Below are positions 25,701 to 32,941 of a stretch of DNA of 35,174 nt, piece by piece. The translations under genes were made by a program, and so were the position numbers. The notes below the pieces were generated by a model, which was not told where the DNA came from, made no database searches, and saw only the letters and a list, made by a program, of their open reading frames with translations. Positions within the stretch are counted from its first letter, which is position 1. Each line of letters opens with the position of its first letter. Source of the DNA: Thermoleophilia bacterium (GTDB lineage Bacteria > Actinomycetota > Thermoleophilia > Gaiellales > Gaiellaceae); assembly GCA_014534415.1 (NCBI GenBank), contig JACVRM010000001.1, forward strand, positions 1 through 35,174, given 5' to 3'.

Positions 25701-27516
25701 GGCCGTCCTTGTCTGAGTCGAACTGGTTGTAGTCGATCTCCGGGTCGGCGATCTGAACCGCGTCGTAGATCATCTTGCTCGTGTCGCCGCAGGCCTCGTC
25801 GATGGCGATCGTCGTCGCGGTGAACACCGGGAAGTCGCCGCCGTAGTACTCGGTGTCGCCCGGCAGCTGGTACCAGCCGTCGCGGATGCGGTCGGGATAG
25901 ACCGGCGTCCCGTAGAGCTCCTTGGTGTTACCCAGCGTGGCGCCGCGGCACGTCGGCTTCTTGACGTCGCGCTCGGTGAAGCGGAAGCCCGGCTCGTATT
26001 CGAAGTTCGCCGCCGCGATGTCGGCCGACGGAACGGTGCCGTCCGGGAAGAGCTGCCCGAAGGACATCTCCTGGTAGAGGTTGAACGTCGAGCCGGCGAA
26101 GTCGGGCGAGTTGACGACCGTCTCCAGGCGCTGGCCGCTGTGGCGCGACTTGTGCTTACGATCGCGGAAGTCGACCGGGATCATCGGGAACGGCTTGTCG
26201 CCGTATCGCGCCGTCTCGAACCCGCCGGTGGGGGGGATGACCTTCGGGCCGTGGCTGTCGGAGCGCAGCGCACCCGCGAGGCCGTCGTACGTCATCGAAG
26301 CGGTCGACGACAGGTCCTTCCACACGATGCGCGCGTCCTCGGTCGTGGTCAGCGCTCGGCCCTCGGCGACGAGGGTCGCCGTCTCGCCGGCCGCGACCGT
26401 GGGGATGTCCCAGCGGATTGTCCCGCTCGTGACCGTGGCCGAGCCAGAGGCGGCGAGTGGCTTCGCGCTGAGGAACCTGGCGCCGGGCGGCTGCGGTATC
26501 GAGACGGCCACGTTGTTCTTCGCCGCGTCTGAGAAGTTCTTGACGAAGACACGGAACGGGTACTTCTCGCCGGGCTTGACCCACCCGGTCGAGGAGACGA
26601 ACTTGTTCTCGAGCAGCAGCGTCGGGGCCGCGGCGGCGAGCACGACCGGGCCGGCGCCCTGACCGCTCCACTCGCCGGACGTCTGCTGGCTTCCACCGTT
26701 GCCGACGAACGGCGTCGCATCGGTGTAGGTCGCGGTCGCGCGGACGCCGAGCGTCAGCCTGTAGTTCGTGCCCGCACCCGGGTCGAGATTCGCCGTCGCC
26801 GAGCCCGGGAAGCTCGCCGCGAACGCGCCGGTCTCATCTGCCTGGACGCTCACGGGGCCGGCGAGCTGCGTCCCGTCGGGTGCGTGAAGCGTCAGCTCGA
26901 GCGATGCCGGCACCGGCGTGCGCTGGTCGGCACCGCAACCCACGCAGGCAAGGCTGTCGTACTCGACGACCGTTCCGGTCACGTCGACCGACTCACCCGG
27001 CGCGAACGACTCCTCGGTCGCCTTGAGGTCGATCTCGAGCGGGTTCAGCACGAACGTCGCCTGACCGCTTCCCTCGTCGGGAGCGGCCACCGAGGCGCGA
27101 ACCGTGATCGTCCCCGGATCCCAGTGCTGTTTCGGGACGATCAGGAAGGCGACGCGGCCGGCCGAGCTCGCCGTCACGTTCTGTGTGTCGACGACGGTGC
27201 CGTCGCTGTCGATGAACTCGACCTTGACGGGCTTGGCCTGCGCGGGAACGATCGAGACTCGCCCCCAGCCGCAGTCCTGCCGCCGCAGCGTGCTCTTTGC
27301 ATAGCCGACGTTGTTCGTGCAGATCGGCTGCGGCTGGATGTCCTCGCGGATGTCCCAGGACGCGAACGTGAACGTCGCGCCGTCGGGTGCTGCTGCACCG
27401 GCGCCCACGAGACAGAGCGGGACAGCGGCAGTGAGAGCAGCCAGCACGGCGACGAGCGTCGCCCGCGACGGGCACCAGCCTCGGCGTACGAAAGAGTTGC
27501 GACCGACTCGCGACAT
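22753..27516 (-). CDS. Secreted M6-family (immune-inhibitor-A-like) metalloprotease, multidomain
   Basis: 1587 residues. ATG at 27516 follows a strong GAGGAGG box; a longer frame to 27630 would cross the promoter. Signal peptide LVAVLAALTAAVPLCLVG. Order of regions: beta-rich N-terminal repeats (100-300), a DUF11/CARDB-like domain (about 320-420, PGEKYPFRVFVKNFSDAAKN), and the peptidase with HEYGHHLGLPDYY at 723 (HExxHxxGxxD zinc site). A Ca-binding-like DSDKDGLVDF lies in the peptidase region, followed by beta-sandwich segments with FSYFTDPGLDRPGWFIDD. Then come PKD (about 1230-1310, YRWNFGDGSPTATG), CARDB (1315-1410, VTATIQNAGPGIAPASKTEF) and a C-terminal carbohydrate-binding-like module (VENGDFETQNAAGTAPESW). 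It probably degrades extracellular protein. Promoter and leader match two other secreted-protein genes nearby. Confidence 0.93.
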   Translation of the reverse strand: MSRVGRNSFVRRGWCPSRATLVAVLAALTAAVPLCLVGAGAAAPDGATFTFASWDIREDIQPQPICTNNVGYAKSTLRRQDCGWGRVSIVPAQAKPVKVEFIDSDGTVVDTQNVTASSAGRVAFLIVPKQHWDPGTITVRASVAAPDEGSGQATFVLNPLEIDLKATEESFAPGESVDVTGTVVEYDSLACVGCGADQRTPVPASLELTLHAPDGTQLAGPVSVQADETGAFAASFPGSATANLDPGAGTNYRLTLGVRATATYTDATPFVGNGGSQQTSGEWSGQGAGPVVLAAAAPTLLLENKFVSSTGWVKPGEKYPFRVFVKNFSDAAKNNVAVSIPQPPGARFLSAKPLAASGSATVTSGTIRWDIPTVAAGETATLVAEGRALTTTEDARIVWKDLSSTASMTYDGLAGALRSDSHGPKVIPPTGGFETARYGDKPFPMIPVDFRDRKHKSRHSGQRLETVVNSPDFAGSTFNLYQEMSFGQLFPDGTVPSADIAAANFEYEPGFRFTERDVKKPTCRGATLGNTKELYGTPVYPDRIRDGWYQLPGDTEYYGGDFPVFTATTIAIDEACGDTSKMIYDAVQIADPEIDYNQFDSDKDGLVDFTMVVFAGCGGNGSSQLGTIFCEDGVPYDNPWPHSSSLENSYQDPVTGLAGYVSDDQLTDLEGVPQCWENESYAEFADCRANGGTGRDSLPVHVRVGPYNINPEDAMDHASVIAHEYGHHLGLPDYYAGYSAYNDWNLMAADYSQHMTIFSKQELGWVVPKFLQPGETRNVSDWEEIKNDTGKIEWQTPSGQAYTLSAANGDQNIHNSEAYALKLPPRLIIDPEKVRTQASAPYVWWSGRGNDFGCAPKAGHNLDVNLPELEFVPEGTPITVSFKSSWDIEWDFDYGFVLASTDGTSYSSLASQRGYTTSKAVNPHNSACLNNFDNGLTGTSGAAAGGPARVAVDRGEDSYDSGSPFIADQYDLSSYAGKRGVVLRFSYFTDPGLDRPGWFIDDLEIKAGNQVIYSSDFSEEDELRLFPGGCNEGMKVAAKCTDGWSRIKADEPSALDHAYYLELRDRSGFDFNGRGQSDRGAIGWDPGVLVEYTDEVRGYGNNGGPQPPRQHYIDSRPQPRYDCGNNIEETHPEPGVLTPFRCRDAAFTTATGDSRFRDVGWVDNFNDDSSPDGLWHFDYGCLTLDVLGMAGHTANSEALPSDLTANARITAGAGCAVFKYSTGVVNAAPTAVASATPKTAGTGEPVTFDAAGSFDDSTPADQLVYRWNFGDGSPTATGQSVTRAYAARGSYTATLTVTDAQGLTGTATVTVTVLGPDLQVTNLVVAQQKGREGEKVKVTATIQNAGPGIAPASKTEFLLDGTNVLGLANTAALAKGASTEVAIVWDTRNVKGQHEIKATADKTGLVAEENENNNSATRTVEVKGNKVENGDFETQNAAGTAPESWSSQSTGAGTTSYTSSGGSDGSHGAQMQGSGGNAAVHGSPSWTSAPIAVTGGATYDVTASVNAIGASSAPAVSLAYLSATGQVLDTVKLLTAPLATNGFADLEKAVAIPIGVAEIRIVLTGFAPTDFATAGTVTFDNIGLYAR

Positions 27517-27526
27517 TCGAGTTGAC

Positions 27527-27538
27527 CTCCTCGTCCAA
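27527..27538 (-). promoter_or_regulatory. Conserved leader/Shine-Dalgarno box of the M6 gene
   Basis: Transcript TTGGACGAGGAG followed by GTC, about ten bases before the ATG at 27516. The core GGACGAGGAGG recurs before the subtilase at 29142 and the LVIVD gene at 34894. The upstream leader (27540-27560) can fold as GAC-T-CCAC / GTGG-T-GTC. Confidence 0.65.
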
Positions 27539-27568
27539 TGACACCACTTTACGTGGAGTCTACGGATG

Positions 27569-27596
27569 ACTATAGCACCACCGGGTAGGGTGTCAA
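27569..27596 (-). promoter_or_regulatory. Promoter of the M6 protease gene with spacer dyad
   Basis: TTGACA (27591-27596), a 16-base spacer, TATAGT (27569-27574). The spacer and the last bases of the -35 form CACCCTACCCGGTGGTG, an imperfect dyad shared with 29195-29223 and 34935-34963. The predicted leader is about 45 bases. Confidence 0.75.
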
Positions 27597-27634
27597 GAAG
27601 CGCCCACGCGAGGAACCCGCCTGCTGGCACAACG

Positions 27635-27663
27635 CAGCAGGCCCGCCGTGGGCGGGCCTGCTG
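27635..27663 (-). terminator. Terminator after the YAV-subtilase gene
   Basis: CAGCAGGCCCGCC, GTG, GGCGGGCCTGCTG: perfect 13-bp arms. It lies 40 bases past the stop at 27703 and 38 bases before the M6 -35 box, so it insulates the two genes. Tail CGTTGTG is only weakly T-rich. Confidence 0.8.
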
Positions 27664-27664
27664 T

Positions 27665-27674
27665 CGGACGAGGA
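27665..27674. repeat. Inverted copy of the subtilase leader, 28 bases past the stop codon
   Basis: CGGACGAGGA on the plus strand. The mRNA reads TCCTCGTCCG and is a 10-base exact complement of the leader at 29151-29160, extendable by one G-U and one G-C pair. Confidence 0.45.
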
Positions 27675-27702
27675 AGTGTCCGGGAGAAGCTGGTTTTCCC
27701 GG

Positions 27703-29142
27703 CTAGCCGCCGATCGCGCGCAGCGCGTCCACGCGGCCGTAGCCGTAGAAGCTGTCGTAGCCGGCGGCGCCGATGTCGACGGAGGTCTCCTTGAGCTTCG
27801 CCTCCACCTGGTCAGGCTTCATCACGACGTCGCCGTCGGGAGCGACCTTGCCGTACCTGCTCACGATCAGCGCCGCCACGCCGGCCGCGTGCGGAGACGC
27901 CATCGACGTACCGTTCGCCGTCAGGTACTGGCTGCCCGGGAACGTCGAATACACCGCCGCCCTGCCGTCGCTCGCGTCGGCATCGCCGCCGGTCGACCCG
28001 TTGCCGCCCGGCGCCGTCACGTCGACCGCGCCGAAGCCGTAGTTCGAGTAGCTCGCCTTCACGCCGTCCGCGCCGATCGACGAGACGCCGATCACGCCGG
28101 GCGTCTGACCCGGGACGACCCTGCAGTCCGCGTACTGCGGGCTGCCGAGATCGAGCCTCGAGTTTCCGAGCGCGGCGACGGGGACGACGCCGCGGCTGCG
28201 CGCGTACGCGATGGCGCGCTCGATGGCCGTGACGGTCGCGCTGTCCTGCGGGTTGCACTCGATGAGCTGCTCGTCGTCGGCGTAGAAGCTCATATTCACG
28301 ACGTCGAGCTTGATGTCGCCCGCGTAGGTGATCCCGTCGACGACGGCGCTCCACCAGCACGCGTACGCCTGGCAGACGGTGACGGGCACGAGCGTGACGT
28401 CCGGAGCGACGCCCACGATGCCGACCCCGTTCGACTGGGCCGCGATGCTGCCGGCCACGTGCGTTCCGTGGAAGCTCGTGTCCGTGCAAGGCAACGGAGC
28501 ACCGACGCCGGGCGTCACCGAGACGCGTGCGCGTGAGCAGTCGACGTTCGACGACCCGCCGAGCACGCCCATGTCGGTGAAGTCCACGTGCGTGCTGTCG
28601 ACACCCGTGTCGAGCACGCCCACGTCGACCGTCCGCGAGCCCGCGTGCCGGGCGTGCGCCTGGTTGGTCCGGATCATCTTCATGTCCCACTGCAGATTCT
28701 CGGCCGGATCGTCGTGCAGGTCGGGATTACTCCGGCGGTTGTCCGACTTCGGCTGGGCGTCGGCGCCCTTCGGCGTGACGGAGCGGTCCTCGCTGACCGA
28801 ATCGATCACGGCGTAGCCGCCCGTCACCGCGTACTCCTGCACGAGCTGCGCGAAGTTTCCGTTCGCCGACTCGGCCACGATCACGCCGATTTGCTTGCTC
28901 AGGTCGTTCGTGATCGTGCCGCCGGCGGCCTGGACCGCGTAGACGGCGTACTGATGCGTGACGGCGTAGACGGCGTAGTCCGAGCCGACGGCGTACCCAT
29001 CGGTCACCGCGTAGTCGCCGTCCAGCGTGATGATGTAGCGCTTCGTATCGACCGCGTAGCCGCTCGCGGAGCTCAGCGTGAGACCACCGAGCGCCACCGC
29101 AGCCACGAGAACGGCCAAAAGAAGGCGGTGTAGGCGTAGCAT
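27703..29142 (-). CDS. Secreted subtilisin-like serine protease (S8) with YAV-triplet propeptide
   Basis: 479 residues. Signal peptide LRLHRLLLAVLVAAVALGG; an I9-like propeptide (about 34-122, RYIITLDGD ... QLVQE); catalytic domain with Asp178 (VGVLDTGVD), His225 (FHGTHVAGSIAA), Asn327 (AALGNS) and Ser413 (NGTSMASPHAAG), so it should be active. The propeptide holds nine Tyr-Ala-Val triplets at 29, 44, 50, 56, 59, 65, 68, 104 and 110, encoded TAC GCS GTS, with every interval a multiple of three residues. No C-terminal accessory domain. ATG at 29142 follows GAGGAGGAAGAGA. Shares promoter architecture with the M6 and LVIVD genes. Own terminator at 27635-27663. Confidence 0.93.
   Translation of the reverse strand: MLRLHRLLLAVLVAAVALGGLTLSSASGYAVDTKRYIITLDGDYAVTDGYAVGSDYAVYAVTHQYAVYAVQAAGGTITNDLSKQIGVIVAESANGNFAQLVQEYAVTGGYAVIDSVSEDRSVTPKGADAQPKSDNRRSNPDLHDDPAENLQWDMKMIRTNQAHARHAGSRTVDVGVLDTGVDSTHVDFTDMGVLGGSSNVDCSRARVSVTPGVGAPLPCTDTSFHGTHVAGSIAAQSNGVGIVGVAPDVTLVPVTVCQAYACWWSAVVDGITYAGDIKLDVVNMSFYADDEQLIECNPQDSATVTAIERAIAYARSRGVVPVAALGNSRLDLGSPQYADCRVVPGQTPGVIGVSSIGADGVKASYSNYGFGAVDVTAPGGNGSTGGDADASDGRAAVYSTFPGSQYLTANGTSMASPHAAGVAALIVSRYGKVAPDGDVVMKPDQVEAKLKETSVDIGAAGYDSFYGYGRVDALRAIGG
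28800..29060 (-). repeat. Interspersed nonamer TACGCSGTS (nine copies, encoding Tyr-Ala-Val)
   Basis: All copies are in frame 0 within the subtilase propeptide. Six occur within 27 residues (44-70), separated by non-repetitive triads TDG, GSD and THQ; two pairs are tandem (56/59, 65/68). Outlying copies lie at residues 29, 104 and 110. Codons vary only in the third base of Ala and Val. Confidence 0.85.
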
Positions 29143-29150
29143 TCTCTTCC

Positions 29151-29194
29151 TCCTCGTCCGTGGTGTTGCGGCGGCGCTTAAACCGCCACGCCGC
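29151..29194 (-). promoter_or_regulatory. Structured leader of the YAV-subtilase
   Basis: The transcript from the -10 box to the start can fold a stem from GCGGCG and GGCGG segments (plus strand GCGGCGGCG ... CCGCCACGCCGC around CTTAAA, 29168-29193). CGGACGAGGAGG (29149-29160), holding the ribosome-binding box, follows. Confidence 0.45.
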
Positions 29195-29223
29195 ATTTAA
29201 CACACCACTGGAGAGGGTGGCAA
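29195..29223 (-). promoter_or_regulatory. Promoter of the YAV-subtilase with spacer dyad
   Basis: TTGCCA (29218-29223), 17-base spacer, TTAAAT (29195-29200). Dyad CACCCTCTCCAGTGGTG lies between the boxes. Upstream bases TCTCATC are identical to those before the LVIVD -35 box at 34958. The gap to the next stop (29280) holds no clear terminator. Confidence 0.75.
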
Positions 29224-29279
29224 GATGAGATTTCAGGTCAATCTGATGGAGGTTTGAGCAGCTTTGGCCCGGAAAATCT

Positions 29280-31898
29280 CTACCCGCGTTCGTCGAGCCG
29301 AAGCAAGAACGAGCCGAATGAGCCCGCGCCGCCGCCACCGAGCTTCGCTCGGCTGACGGCGACGTAGTAGCGGCCAGGCGCCGGCGACGGGAGGGTCAGG
29401 ATCTGCGGCGCTCCGCTCGGAGTCGACCCCCGCTCCGCGTTCGCGGACAGATCGGTGACTCCCGGCTGGCTGAACGGATGCGTCGTCGCATCGAGATCGA
29501 GGTCGGCGTCGTAGATGTACAGGTCATAGGTTTCGTCGGACGGGCTGACCGCGTGCACCGAGAAGCGGGCCGCGCTCAAGCCGGCCGCGAGCTCGACCGG
29601 GTAGACGAGCCAGTCGGCGGACGAACCGGTGCCGGCGCTGCCTGCGGCCGACGGCCAGACCGTGTCGCCCTTGGCGAAGACGTCGAGCGCGGAAGCGACC
29701 GACGACTGCGCGCCTGACGAGACTCCGGCGACGCGGTTCGCGTCGTGGAGCGGCACCGACGCGAAGACGGGGATCTCGAGCACCTGCCCGTTCGACACCG
29801 TCGCGACGACGGTGCCGCTGTACGAGCCTGGTACCGCGCCGGCAGGCGCGGTGGCGGTGAACGTGACGAGCGCGTCACCCCCCTTCGGGACGCTGGCCCG
29901 AGCAGGCAGTCGGATCGTCCAGCCGCCCTTCCCGGTCGTGATCGGCCGGCTCGTATCCGAGGGCCGGCCGGACTGGAAGGCGAAGCGCACGGTGTGCGGG
30001 CCCTGGCCGGGAGCCGCGTGGAGGACGAACCTCTGGCTCAGCGACGAGCCGGCCGGCAAGACACCCAGCTGCCAGCTGCCCTGGAGGTCTCGCGGACCCG
30101 TGCCGGCTGCATCCCCGCTGCCCGAGGCCGCGCTGTACGCGACGATGCCGCTGCGTAGCGCCTGGATCGCCCGCGTCACGTGCACCTTGCCGGCGCCCTG
30201 CGCGAGCGGCCCGACGAACGGATCGGCGCCGCGGTTGCGCGCCTCGTACAGGGTCAGCGTGCCGAGGAAGAGGTCGATGATCTGCACGCCGAGGCTGCAG
30301 AAACCGAAGAGCAGAACGTCGAGCTCGGGTGCCGGGCAGCTCGTAGACGTAGAGCCGTCGACCGTCAGCATCCACCGCGACTCGTAGAGGCCTGTTTCGG
30401 CCGTGTTCATCAGCGCCGCGCGAACGAGCGCGTGGCTTCGCGCCGGCAGGCCCGTCACTCCCGAGGAGCCCACCGGGCTGGCGCCGTGCTGGGTGCGGTA
30501 GGCCTGAAGCATCAGCGCGGCGACGCCTGCGGTGGCCGGGCTGGCCATCGACGTACCGGTTGCGGTCGCGTAGAGCGGATCGGCGCGCGTCCCCCTGTTC
30601 AGGTCGTTCTGCGTGATCGCAACGCCCTCGACCGCCTGCGGCGCGACGATGTTGTAGCCGGGCGCCGCCAGATCCGGCTTGAGCCACAGATCGCCGGTCG
30701 GGCCGCGCGACGAGAAGGACGAGATCGACGGCGGCTGCGCCCCGCTGCCGGACGCGCACTCCGCGCGGGTCGGCAGCCAGCCGGCGCAGATGTCGCCGGA
30801 CAGCGTGTCGTCGTGGTTGACGTCGTAGTCCTTCGCCGCCGCGGCGACCGACAGGACCTGCGCGGCGGAGCCGGGCGATTCGAGCGCGCTGCCGACGTAC
30901 GGCCCGCTGTTGCCGACAGCCGCCACGATCGTCGTACCGAAGCGCACTGCGAGCCGGTTGGCGACGTAGCTGACGAAGTCCACGTCGCTCCCCGAGTTCA
31001 GCCGGGTCGGACGAGACTCGGAGCCGAGGCTCAGGTTGACCACATCGGCGCCGACCGACTCGCAGCCGAGCGGGCCCGTACCCGCCGGTAGGGCAGCCCA
31101 CTCGAGCGCTGCGACGAGGTCGCTGTTGATACCTGCACCCGCGTCCGTGAGCACCTTGGCGACGGCGAGTTCTGCGTCGGGCGCGACCCCTGCGTAGCGC
31201 CCGTCGTCCGCGGACTCGACCGGCACCCCCTCGCCGGTGCCCGTCGCGATGCCGGCGACGTGCGTCCCGTGTCCGTGGCCGTCCTGCGTCCCGAGCGCAC
31301 ACGTCCCCGCGAGGAAATTGCGGCTGCCGACGACCTTGCCCGGGTTCGGCAGGAGACTCGACCAGTGGCGGAAGTCGAGGTCGTCGAAGTCGGCGTGCAG
31401 GGGATCCAGGCCCGTGTCCAGGACGGCCACGCGCACTCGTGCGCCGGTAATCCCCGCGCTCCACCACGGCTGGGCGCCGACGTCGCCCGTCGTGGCGCGA
31501 GACTGGTCGCCAGGAGGTTCGTGTCCGAGCACCGTGACCGCCTCGACCGGCGTCAGCCACCGGACCCACGGGAGCGCCGCGACGTCGAGGACCGACGCCG
31601 GGGTCGACGCGAGCGCGAACGCGTTCACGGAGCGGTACGCCCGCAAGATGCGCGCTCCGCGCAGCGCGAGCGCAGCCGCGTGGAGCGAGTCGTTCGGCTC
31701 CGAGAGCACTACGAAGTACGCCAGCTCGCCCGGCTGCAGGCCGGCCAGCGTGGCGACCCGGGGATCGGTCGGGGCCGCCCCTGCGACGAGCGCGTCGAGG
31801 CCGCCGCGCAGCTTGCCGGCGTCTGCCGCGCCCGCCGGCGCCAGGCAGAGCGCGGCGACGAGCGTCGCCAGCCCAGCGATGCCGCTGCGTGTCCGCAT
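29280..31898 (-). CDS. Large secreted subtilisin-like serine protease (S8)
   Basis: 872 residues. Signal peptide GIAGLATLVAALCLAPAGAA, a propeptide (45-120, ELAYFVVLSEPNDSLH), then the catalytic triad Asp161 (VAVLDTGLD), His210 (HGHGTHVAGIATG) and Ser450 (TGTSMASPATAG), with oxyanion Asn330 (AAVGNSGP). An insertion with NHDDTLSGDICAGW may bind metal or a disulfide. The C-terminal 350 residues are beta-rich and include a Fn3/CARDB-like segment (KGGDALVTFTATAPAGAVPG) and a pre-peptidase-like end (ETYDLYIYDADLDLDATTH, PGRYYVAVSRAK). ATG at 31898 follows GGACGAAGGAAG, a variant of the island leader. The TrmB-like gene ends 69 bases upstream, so it may be read from that promoter; no copy of the spacer dyad is seen here. 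Confidence 0.92.
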   Translation of the reverse strand: MRTRSGIAGLATLVAALCLAPAGAADAGKLRGGLDALVAGAAPTDPRVATLAGLQPGELAYFVVLSEPNDSLHAAALALRGARILRAYRSVNAFALASTPASVLDVAALPWVRWLTPVEAVTVLGHEPPGDQSRATTGDVGAQPWWSAGITGARVRVAVLDTGLDPLHADFDDLDFRHWSSLLPNPGKVVGSRNFLAGTCALGTQDGHGHGTHVAGIATGTGEGVPVESADDGRYAGVAPDAELAVAKVLTDAGAGINSDLVAALEWAALPAGTGPLGCESVGADVVNLSLGSESRPTRLNSGSDVDFVSYVANRLAVRFGTTIVAAVGNSGPYVGSALESPGSAAQVLSVAAAAKDYDVNHDDTLSGDICAGWLPTRAECASGSGAQPPSISSFSSRGPTGDLWLKPDLAAPGYNIVAPQAVEGVAITQNDLNRGTRADPLYATATGTSMASPATAGVAALMLQAYRTQHGASPVGSSGVTGLPARSHALVRAALMNTAETGLYESRWMLTVDGSTSTSCPAPELDVLLFGFCSLGVQIIDLFLGTLTLYEARNRGADPFVGPLAQGAGKVHVTRAIQALRSGIVAYSAASGSGDAAGTGPRDLQGSWQLGVLPAGSSLSQRFVLHAAPGQGPHTVRFAFQSGRPSDTSRPITTGKGGWTIRLPARASVPKGGDALVTFTATAPAGAVPGSYSGTVVATVSNGQVLEIPVFASVPLHDANRVAGVSSGAQSSVASALDVFAKGDTVWPSAAGSAGTGSSADWLVYPVELAAGLSAARFSVHAVSPSDETYDLYIYDADLDLDATTHPFSQPGVTDLSANAERGSTPSGAPQILTLPSPAPGRYYVAVSRAKLGGGGAGSFGSFLLRLDERG

Positions 31899-31967
31899 CT
31901 CGCTTCCTTCGTCCGAGCCGGCGCACGGCCGGTGTGCTCTGAGCCTACTGCGGTTCGGCGCTTTCGC

Positions 31968-32801
31968 CTAGGCCGTCTTGGCGACCGGGACGAGGCGGTC
32001 GTACGCCGCGTCGAAGTCGAGGCCCTGCGCCCAGACGGCGTCGAAGGCGATCGTCAGCGTCTCGGCGAGCGAGCGATGCTCGACGACGACCATGGTCAGG
32101 TCCGAGCCGCCCTCGACCGGGTCTTCCATCCCGAACATCACGTACCGCCTGTCGATGATGACGAGCTTGAGCGGCAGCTCCTCGACGAAGCGGGCCTCCT
32201 CGCCGGCCTGGATGAAGCCGCGGACTCCTTCGATCGTCTCCGGATCGTCGAAGATCGAGAACTCGTAGACGCTCTTGGCGGTGTGCGTGCGTGCGACCTC
32301 GACGCCCTTCTCCTCCTCCTGGGGCGGGGTCGCGTACGGCGGCTTCGTGAAGACCAGAATCTCGTCCTTGATCTCCTCCTGGAGCTCGCTGAACCGCTCG
32401 TTGATCGCGCGGCGGTCGCGCAGTACCTCGATGTAGTCGAGCGGGTCGGTGACCTCCTGGCCCGCGCTGAAGGCCGGCGAGAGCTCTCCGATCATCTCGT
32501 CGGCGGCGCGCTCCAGCTCTTCGACGGCCTGACGGCGGTCCTCCACGAGGCGCTCGATGGCCGTTTCCGGAGCCGAGCCGACGTACTTGACCACGCGTCC
32601 CGGCCGGGTCGAGGCGAGTCCGCGCTCCACGAGGCTCGCGAGCACGTCGTAGATGCGCTGCCGCGGCACGCCGGCGATGCGCGCCACCTCGGCGGCCGTC
32701 GAGGATCCGCGCCGGATGAGCGCGAGGTACGCCTTGGCTTCGTACATCGTGAGCCCGAGGCGAGTCAGCTGATCGACGTAACGCTGCTCGTTCACCGACA
32801 C
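31968..32801 (-). CDS. TrmB-family transcriptional regulator
   Basis: 277 residues. N-terminal winged helix: LTRLGLTMYEAKAYLALIRR then STAAEVARIAGVPRQRIYDV (recognition helix), followed by LVERGLASTRPGRVVKYVGS (wing). A coiled-coil-like linker (ETAIERLVEDRRQAVEELER) leads to a TrmB C-terminal ligand domain with ILVFTKPPYA, EELPLKLVIIDRRYVMFGME and DLTMVVVEHRSLAETL. TrmB proteins are best known as sugar-responsive regulators in Archaea. GTG at 32801; a second GTG at 32795 fits a near-leaderless transcript. CACCC/GGGTG half-sites cover the promoter and start, suggesting autoregulation. It sits in the middle of the secreted-protease island. Confidence 0.9.
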   Translation of the reverse strand: MSVNEQRYVDQLTRLGLTMYEAKAYLALIRRGSSTAAEVARIAGVPRQRIYDVLASLVERGLASTRPGRVVKYVGSAPETAIERLVEDRRQAVEELERAADEMIGELSPAFSAGQEVTDPLDYIEVLRDRRAINERFSELQEEIKDEILVFTKPPYATPPQEEEKGVEVARTHTAKSVYEFSIFDDPETIEGVRGFIQAGEEARFVEELPLKLVIIDRRYVMFGMEDPVEGGSDLTMVVVEHRSLAETLTIAFDAVWAQGLDFDAAYDRLVPVAKTA

Positions 32802-32820
32802 CCATCGTAGGGTGCCACCC
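32799..32820. promoter_or_regulatory. Overlapping CACCC/GGGTG operators at the TrmB-like start
   Basis: CACCC-ATCGTA-GGGTG (32799-32814) and GGGTG-C-CACCC (32810-32820) share a half-site. The first covers the start codon and the -10 box; the second lies in the spacer. The half-sites resemble the CACCCT/GTGGTG dyad of the three secreted-protein promoters. Confidence 0.6.
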
Positions 32821-32833
32821 GGACGAGTGTCAA
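32804..32833 (-). promoter_or_regulatory. Promoter of the TrmB-like gene
   Basis: TTGACA (32828-32833), 18-base spacer, TACGAT (32804-32809). Transcription would begin near 32798, between the two candidate GTG codons, hence a leaderless or nearly leaderless mRNA. Confidence 0.6.
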
Positions 32834-32890
32834 AGGCGCGTCCTCTGTTAAGGGCGCGGATTCGACCGGGCTCAGTAACTCCGTTACGGA

Positions 32891-32918
32891 CGAGCGGCCG
32901 CCTCCCGGCGGCCGCTCG
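32891..32918 (-). terminator. Hairpin after the LVIVD gene
   Basis: CGAGCGGCCGCC, four bases, GGCGGCCGCTCG: perfect 12-bp arms, 23 bases past the stop at 32942. No T-tract. It also lies upstream of the TrmB-like promoter and would insulate it. Confidence 0.7.
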
Positions 32919-32941
32919 AGCAACTTCTGTGTTAGCGGCGG

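Noticed and set aside
32875..32887. GTAAC-TCC-GTTAC palindrome near the TrmB-like promoter, similar to the hemB palindrome
   Set aside because: Five-base arms and different half-site spacing from the hemB site (three versus five bases); too short to claim a shared regulator.
32888..32894. GGACGAG after the LVIVD stop as a third leader complement
   Set aside because: Only seven bases, partly inside the terminator stem, and GGACGAG is common here because of Asp-Glu codons.
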